DNA of 11,567 bases from Spirochaetaceae bacterium (GTDB lineage: Bacteria; Spirochaetota; Spirochaetia; Treponematales; Breznakiellaceae). Position 1 is the first letter of the stretch. Each line of letters starts with the position of its first letter. A program made the translations under genes and the position numbers. Location: the NCBI GenBank assembly GCA_031284085.1, contig JAITAM010000081.1:1-11567 (forward strand). Direction: 5' to 3'. The notes under the pieces were generated by a model that saw only the letters and a list, made by a program, of their open reading frames with translations, made no database searches and was not told the DNA's origin. Positions 7,481 through 11,567 of the stretch are shown here, in pieces.

Positions 7481-8706
7481 CGTGTTACTCCTGAATTAAA
7501 GAAGTACCAACCCCCTCGTTTTTTGGAAAAATGTAGCTTTGAAAAATCGCCTTCTCGCTCCGGATACCCTGAACGAGAAGGCGTTCGGGAAATATTGATA
7601 ATAATACCGGTAGCCATGTAGGTAACAATCAAAGAAGTCCCGCCGGATGAAAAGAAAGGTAAAGGTATCCCTGTTACCGGCGCTAAGCCGACTGCTACAC
7701 CAACGGTGAGCATGGTTTGAAATGCCAGCATACACGTCAGCCCCGCAGCAATAAGACGGCGGAATGTTTCTCCGGAATTCTTGGCTACTGCAAAAGAACG
7801 TACCACAAAAACAGCAAACACTAAGAAAAACAGCAATACACCAATAAAACCGAAACTTTCAGCAAAATAAGAGAAGATGAAATCCGGCTCCGTCTCCGGA
7901 ATACTCCCCTCTTCTAGATTCTGCTCAATACCGGTACCGAAAAGCGAACCACGAGCAACCGTCTGTTTCGATTGAATCACTTGGTATCCGGCGCCTTGCC
8001 TGTCATAAGAAGGATTAAAGAAAACTTTCATCCGTGAAACTCGTTCCGGACTGGTAACAATAAACAATACACCCAAAATTGTCATTATTGCCAGCGCAGT
8101 GATTGCATAGCTTGTTTTCCCACCGCACAGAATAAAAAGGACCAATATATTAACACCAATGATAATACCGGTAGAAAAATCCCTTTGTTTTATAATGACA
8201 AGGTACAGAATAATGCCGGTCAATATTATTAAAGGAAATATGCCGCTCACTAAATCATTGATCTTTTTCTGCTTACGATCAGCAATGTGAGCGAGGTATA
8301 AAGGCAGCATTATCTTTACAAGCTCGGAAGGTTGAAATTGTAATGAACCCAGCCGCACCCATCGAGAAGCGCCGTTTAACCGTAACCCAAGAGGAGTAAG
8401 CGGGAGGATACACAATACTACTATGCCGGAAAACATTAAAAAGGGCATCCACGCTTTCCGGACCAACTCGAGAGGGAAAAAAGACATAATAAGAAAGAGC
8501 ATAAGACCAATAATTTCACATGAGAGTTGTTTGCTGATAGTATTTGCAAATAACGCTCCACCGGGGAAAATCTTATCCGGACTTGTGCCGGATGATGAAT
8601 ACAAAGTAATAAAGCCAAAGGCGGCTAGGAGGAGTATGCTGCAAGTCAAGAACGGATCAGCACTCCGTTTAGTCTGCCCCGACCTTTCAATTTTGAATTC
8701 GCCCAT
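7477..8706 (-). CDS. ftsW: Septal peptidoglycan polymerase FtsW (SEDS family)
   Basis: SEDS glycosyltransferase that polymerises lipid II at the septum with a class B penicillin-binding protein, which is not in this window. 409 residues with many hydrophobic segments from about residue 20 to 372. Signature motifs are NGASRWVRLGSLQFQPSELVK (111-131, split here as NGASRWVRLG and QPSELVK), IKQRDFSTG (172-180), PETEPDFIFSYFAESFGFIG (270-289) with Asp275 at the catalytic position (Asp297 in E. coli FtsW), and GLAPVTGIPLPFFSSGGTS (340-358). The last motif has FFSSGGTS where many SEDS proteins have FISYGGSS. RodA and SpoVE are close relatives; the dcw position, between mraY and ftsQ, favours FtsW. 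It starts 15 bp after the mraY stop with a GGAAG-like binding site. Confidence 0.95.
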   Translation of the reverse strand: MGEFKIERSGQTKRSADPFLTCSILLLAAFGFITLYSSSGTSPDKIFPGGALFANTISKQLSCEIIGLMLFLIMSFFPLELVRKAWMPFLMFSGIVVLCILPLTPLGLRLNGASRWVRLGSLQFQPSELVKIMLPLYLAHIADRKQKKINDLVSGIFPLIILTGIILYLVIIKQRDFSTGIIIGVNILVLFILCGGKTSYAITALAIMTILGVLFIVTSPERVSRMKVFFNPSYDRQGAGYQVIQSKQTVARGSLFGTGIEQNLEEGSIPETEPDFIFSYFAESFGFIGVLLFFLVFAVFVVRSFAVAKNSGETFRRLIAAGLTCMLAFQTMLTVGVAVGLAPVTGIPLPFFSSGGTSLIVTYMATGIIINISRTPSRSGYPEREGDFSKLHFSKKRGGWYFFNSGVTR

Positions 8707-8721
8707 AATCTTCCATAATCT

Positions 8722-9801
8722 TTATTGAATCTTCAGAGTTGATAACGCAATAATAACGAACAGTCCTCCAAGTATCCAAAACCGAGTAACTATCTTTGTC
8801 TCTTTCCAGCCTGACTCTTCAAAGTGGTGGTGTAACGGCGCCATCTTAAAGATACGTTTTTTCCGGATCTTGAATGAGAGGATTTGTAGTATTACCGAGC
8901 CAATCTCTAATACAAAAACACCGCCGATAACAAGAACGAGTATCTCTTTTTTGATAATAAGGCTTATCACCGCAATTATCCCACCCATAGAGAGGCTGCC
9001 GACATCACCCATAATAACTTCCGCCGGATAGCTATTAAACCAGAGGAAGCCTACACATGCGCCGATCATTGCAAGGCAAAACACCGTTAATTCACCGCTT
9101 CCGGCAAGATAGGGTATACCAAGATAGGCGGCATAGTCGGCGCGGCCGGAAATATAGGTGAGTATTGATAAGGCTATGAATACTAGAATGAGTAGACCGG
9201 TTGCCAATCCGTCAAGACCATCGGTAAAATTGACCGCATTGGATTCCCCCATAATAAGAAGGACTCCGAAAGGTATCCAAAATATACCAAGGTCAAGCAC
9301 AGGATATTTCAAGAACGGTACGTACAAAAGTGTCGTTTCCTCCCCGCCAGAAAAATAAAGAATCAGTACTACAGTCAGCGCAACAAGCCCTTGACCGAGT
9401 AATTTTGCCCAAGGCGGCATACCATCCGAGTTATGAAAACGTATTTTGAGAAAGTCGTCAATAAAGCCAACTAAACCTAAGGCAACAAAAGCTCCTAAGG
9501 TAAGCCAAACCTTGGCATTGTGCAGGTCCTGCCAGATAAGCATGGAGAATACCACGGATAGGATGATAAGCAAACCGCCCATAGTGGGGGTGCCGGCCTT
9601 TTGAAGATGGGTAGCAGGACCATCGGTACGAATAACTTGCCCTACTTTGAGTCTCTGTAAGGCCTTTATGATCCAAGGGCCAAAGAGAAAGCAGATAAGC
9701 AGTGTTGTTAGTGCAGAATACGCCCCGCGGAACGTGATATATTGGAAAACATTAAATGCCGTAACGTATTTTACTAAAGGGTAGATAAATTCTAATAACA
9801 C
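8722..9801 (-). CDS. mraY: Phospho-N-acetylmuramoyl-pentapeptide-transferase MraY
   Basis: Integral membrane enzyme transferring phospho-MurNAc-pentapeptide from UDP to undecaprenyl phosphate, giving lipid I. 359 residues from GTG at 9801, nearly the 360 of E. coli. A GGAGGT Shine-Dalgarno lies six bases before this GTG, and LLEFIYPLVKYVTAFNVFQY matches the usual N-terminus; the upstream ATG at 9834 would add 11 unrelated residues inside murF. Motifs: GTPTMGG (70-76), FIDDFLKIRF with Asp115/Asp116, NFTDGLDGLA with Asp194/Asp197, MGDVGSLSMGG with Asp266, and PLHHHFE with His324-326; these are the conserved Mg2+ and substrate residues of the family. About ten membrane segments can be seen. It overlaps the end of murF by 10 bp, so translation is probably coupled. 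Confidence 0.98.
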   Translation of the reverse strand: MLLEFIYPLVKYVTAFNVFQYITFRGAYSALTTLLICFLFGPWIIKALQRLKVGQVIRTDGPATHLQKAGTPTMGGLLIILSVVFSMLIWQDLHNAKVWLTLGAFVALGLVGFIDDFLKIRFHNSDGMPPWAKLLGQGLVALTVVLILYFSGGEETTLLYVPFLKYPVLDLGIFWIPFGVLLIMGESNAVNFTDGLDGLATGLLILVFIALSILTYISGRADYAAYLGIPYLAGSGELTVFCLAMIGACVGFLWFNSYPAEVIMGDVGSLSMGGIIAVISLIIKKEILVLVIGGVFVLEIGSVILQILSFKIRKKRIFKMAPLHHHFEESGWKETKIVTRFWILGGLFVIIALSTLKIQ

Positions 9802-11159
9802 CGCAATACCTCCATCACTCGTTCCAAAGCACAACCGCGTGAGCCTTTTAACAGTACAAGATCGCCTTTCTGTACCTGCTTCACCAGTATTTCCGAAACT
9901 TCATTGATACTTTCACTATAAAAACAAGGAATATTAGCGTCTTGCTCCACGATTGATAGTGCAGGCAGCGTTTCTTTACCAAAAAAACAGAGTAGATCCG
10001 CTTTACAGCGGCTCAAAAGATGACCTGTATGCTCATGCGCCGCCACGGAATAGGCTCCTAATTCTAACATAGAGCCTATAACATAAATCTTTTTTCCTAT
10101 CCATGCAAGGTTATCACACCATTCAAGAGCCGCGGACATGGACTGCGGATTTGCATTGTAACAATCACAGATGACCGTTACCGGTCCTCGTACAATCTCG
10201 GTACGACCGAATAAAGGCTGCACATGAGCTAGGCCGTGGCGGATTGCGGCGCTGCTCACGGGAACGGCACGTGCAATGGCGCACGCTGCAGCAGCGTTCT
10301 TTACATTGTGAGAACCTGAGAGCTTAAAATCTACCGCCATTCGCTCGTACAAAAGCTCATTGCCTTCAATTCCCTTGTCCTTTACCGCTTCAAACGCCGA
10401 ATCGTAAAAAACAACCTGCCCCTTTACTCCTTCGGCAAGCAAAGCTCGGTATTCATCGTAAGCCGGAATTAAGGCGGTTTCTGTTCCTGAGAAATATGAA
10501 AAGATAGCTTTCTTTTCTAGAGCGATAAGTTTCTGGCTGCCAATAGTGCCGACATGAGCGGTACCGATATTGGTAATAAGTGCGATTTGTGGTTTAAGTA
10601 TTTTTGCAAGTTCATCAATCTCGTTGTGCCGGTTCATACCCATTTCAAAAATCCCTACTTCATGGTAATCACGGACCATGAAAACCGATAGAGGCAAACC
10701 CGTTTCAGAATTCAAGTTGCCTTCGTTCATTATAACCGACTTTTCATAAGCAAGCATGGCTGCTGCAATTTCTTTTGTAGTTGTTTTTCCCGATGAACCG
10801 GTAATGCCGATACGGATTAGGGCTGGGAAGCGGGATAAATACCATGCCGCCGCATTTTGTAAGCCCTGTAGGGTATTTTCTACTACTATAAGAACAGTAT
10901 AATAGCGCCGTGTCAATTCCGCAAGACGGAAAACCGGATCGTTATAGTGTTTCCGGTCGACCATAGCGGCAACTGCGCCTGCACGGAATGCCTCTTCGAC
11001 AAAAAGGTGGCTGTCGACGGCTGAACCTATCAGCGCCACAAACAAAGCCCCCGGGCTAACCTTGCGAGAATCGATACTTACCTGCGTAATAGGAGCGGAG
11101 TCGTTTTGGGAAGAAACCAATTCCGCTTTCAATGCTTTTGCTAAATCAGCGCTATTCAC
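9792..11159 (-). CDS. murF: UDP-N-acetylmuramoyl-tripeptide--D-alanyl-D-alanine ligase MurF
   Basis: ATP-dependent cytoplasmic ligase adding D-Ala-D-Ala to the UDP-MurNAc-tripeptide. 455 residues, the usual size. The N-terminal UDP-binding domain includes VSIDSRKVSPGALFVAL. The P-loop is GITGSSGKTTTKE (about 118-130). It is followed by GNLNSETGLPLSV (147-159), FEMGMNRHNEI, ITNIGTAHVG, SGSHNVKNAAAA (about 281-292), DCYNANPQS (332-340) and LLKGSRG. GLPLSV and CYNANP separate MurF from MurE and MurC/D. Two GTG codons stand in tandem; AGGAG is three bases before the first (11162) and six before the second (11159), so the second is preferred. The gene is the first of the packed run in this window, and no other gene precedes it for at least 400 bases. 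A promoter is expected in 11163-11250 but none is convincing. Confidence 0.97.
   Translation of the reverse strand: MNSADLAKALKAELVSSQNDSAPITQVSIDSRKVSPGALFVALIGSAVDSHLFVEEAFRAGAVAAMVDRKHYNDPVFRLAELTRRYYTVLIVVENTLQGLQNAAAWYLSRFPALIRIGITGSSGKTTTKEIAAAMLAYEKSVIMNEGNLNSETGLPLSVFMVRDYHEVGIFEMGMNRHNEIDELAKILKPQIALITNIGTAHVGTIGSQKLIALEKKAIFSYFSGTETALIPAYDEYRALLAEGVKGQVVFYDSAFEAVKDKGIEGNELLYERMAVDFKLSGSHNVKNAAAACAIARAVPVSSAAIRHGLAHVQPLFGRTEIVRGPVTVICDCYNANPQSMSAALEWCDNLAWIGKKIYVIGSMLELGAYSVAAHEHTGHLLSRCKADLLCFFGKETLPALSIVEQDANIPCFYSESINEVSEILVKQVQKGDLVLLKGSRGCALERVMEVLRCY
9808..9813 (-). promoter_or_regulatory. Shine-Dalgarno of mraY (GGAGGT)
   Basis: A perfect GGAGGT inside the end of murF, six bases before GTG at 9801. 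It decides the mraY start and shows that mraY is initiated while murF is being finished. Confidence 0.85.
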
Positions 11160-11181
11160 CACAATCTCCTAAAGGCTTAAG

Positions 11182-11215
11182 CTCTTCTCATACTATCATA
11201 AGTTTAGAAACAGGC
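11182..11215 (-). repeat. Possible inverted, diverged copy of the repeat head in the murF leader
   Basis: Read on the minus strand from 11215, GCCTGTTTCTAA equals the head of the third plus-strand unit (11419-11430), and further ungapped matches (GAGAAG, TATG/TATC-like) continue into the murF leader. I count about 24 matches in 34 positions. The 12-base head match is solid; the rest is suggestive. Confidence 0.4.
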
Positions 11216-11567
11216 ACAGCCCACGCCAGCGTATTTCGCAGCACGCCAGCGTGTTTTTAAGGTTGTTGTATCGGGAGAAGTGTACGGCTTTTTGCCTGAC
11301 AGCAGCCGCAGGCTGTTTCTAAGGTTGTTGTATCGGGAGAAGTGTACGGCTTTTTGCCTGACAGCCGCAGCCAGAGGTCTGACCTGTTTTGAGTTAGAGG
11401 TCTGACCTGTTTTGGGCAGCCTGTTTCTAAGGTTCTTGTATCAGGAGTAGTGTACGGCTTTTTGCAGGCCAGCTTTGTTTCAAAGGTTGTTGGTATCAAA
11501 GGCGGCGTACGACTCTTCGCAGGCACAGCCTGTTCTAAACTTTCGGTATTGGTATCAAGGGCGACTA
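11202..11567. repeat. Degenerate tandem-repeat cluster upstream of murF
   Basis: A core of about 50 bp beginning TGTTTYTAAGGTTGTTGTAT and containing GTGTACGGCTTTTTGC occurs at 11252-11303 and 11314-11365 with one difference (46 bp identical). Diverged copies lie at 11422-11470 and 11476-11524, and a more diverged one at 11531-11567 is cut by the window edge. Unit spacing is 62, 108, 54 and 55 bp; the long gap contains an extra repeat pair. A short direct repeat CACGCCAGCGT occurs at 11222-11232 and 11242-11252. No credible gene lies in 11163-11567: the only long minus-strand frame (11526-11257) reads the two near-identical units in different frames, so it encodes no conserved peptide. Confidence 0.8.
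11373..11414. repeat. Two perfect 19-bp repeats, each with an 11-bp palindrome
   Basis: AGAGGTCTGACCTGTTTTG is present at 11373-11391 and 11396-11414 (period 23). Each contains AGGTC-T-GACCT. The pair interrupts the larger repeat array between its second and third units. Confidence 0.75.

Noticed and set aside
9802..9834. Upstream ATG of mraY at 9834
   Set aside because: It lies inside murF without a binding site and adds 11 residues before the conserved N-terminus; GTG at 9801 has GGAGGT at ideal spacing.
11195..11223. murF promoter with TATGAT at 11200-11195
   Set aside because: The hexamer 17 bases upstream (TGGGCT) matches the -35 consensus at only three positions, so the evidence is too weak to annotate.
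11252..11530. CRISPR array
   Set aside because: Repeat units are 46-52 bp with 54-108 bp spacing, there are no uniform unique spacers, and the copies decay progressively; no cas gene is present.
11202..11567. Integron attC array, considered because some treponemes carry integrons
   Set aside because: No matching pairs of GTTRRRY and RYYYAAC core sites and no cassette genes between the repeats.

Overview
The window is one minus-strand block of housekeeping genes. Read in the direction of transcription (high to low coordinates) the order is murF, mraY, ftsW, ftsQ, ftsA, ftsZ, a membrane-anchored TPR protein, dprA, and topA, which runs off the left edge. This is a shortened division and cell wall (dcw) cluster joined to a DNA-processing/topoisomerase pair. 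The order and protein style, together with moderate G+C (not computed), suggest a spirochaete of the Treponema type, probably an oral or commensal one. The taxon is inferred from recalled gene order and has not been checked by any search.

Layout. 1-2061 holds the N-terminal 687 codons of DNA topoisomerase I (TTG start, three Zn-finger cysteine clusters, C-terminus outside the window). 2103-2987 is a short DprA. 2988-3215 is a non-coding leader with a candidate promoter and two hairpins. 3216-3965 is a TPR protein of unknown role. 3966-4056 carries a stem-loop followed by a T-rich tract, the likely terminator after ftsZ. 4057-5253 is ftsZ. 5254-5400 is a gap with a strong stem-loop and a two-copy 23-bp-period repeat. 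5401-11162 is a tightly packed run ftsA, ftsQ, ftsW, mraY, murF with overlaps or gaps of only a few bases. 11163-11567 has no credible gene and contains a degenerate tandem-repeat cluster.

How the genes work together. MurF completes the UDP-MurNAc-pentapeptide, MraY moves it to the lipid carrier to give lipid I, and FtsW polymerises lipid II at the septum. FtsQ links the divisome across the membrane, FtsA tethers FtsZ to the membrane, and FtsZ forms the ring. murD, murG, murC and ddl, which lie between these genes in the E. coli-type cluster, are absent here.

Start sites were revised from ribosome binding sites and family alignment: mraY uses GTG at 9801, ftsZ uses ATG at 5253, topA uses TTG at 2061, and murF probably uses the second of two GTG codons. 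ftsA has no good canonical start: a CTG at 6657 behind a strong Shine-Dalgarno is the best candidate. I see no sign of an undescribed multi-gene system. The less ordinary parts are the repeat cluster upstream of murF, the ftsA start, and the structured ftsA-ftsZ, ftsZ-TPR and TPR-dprA gaps.
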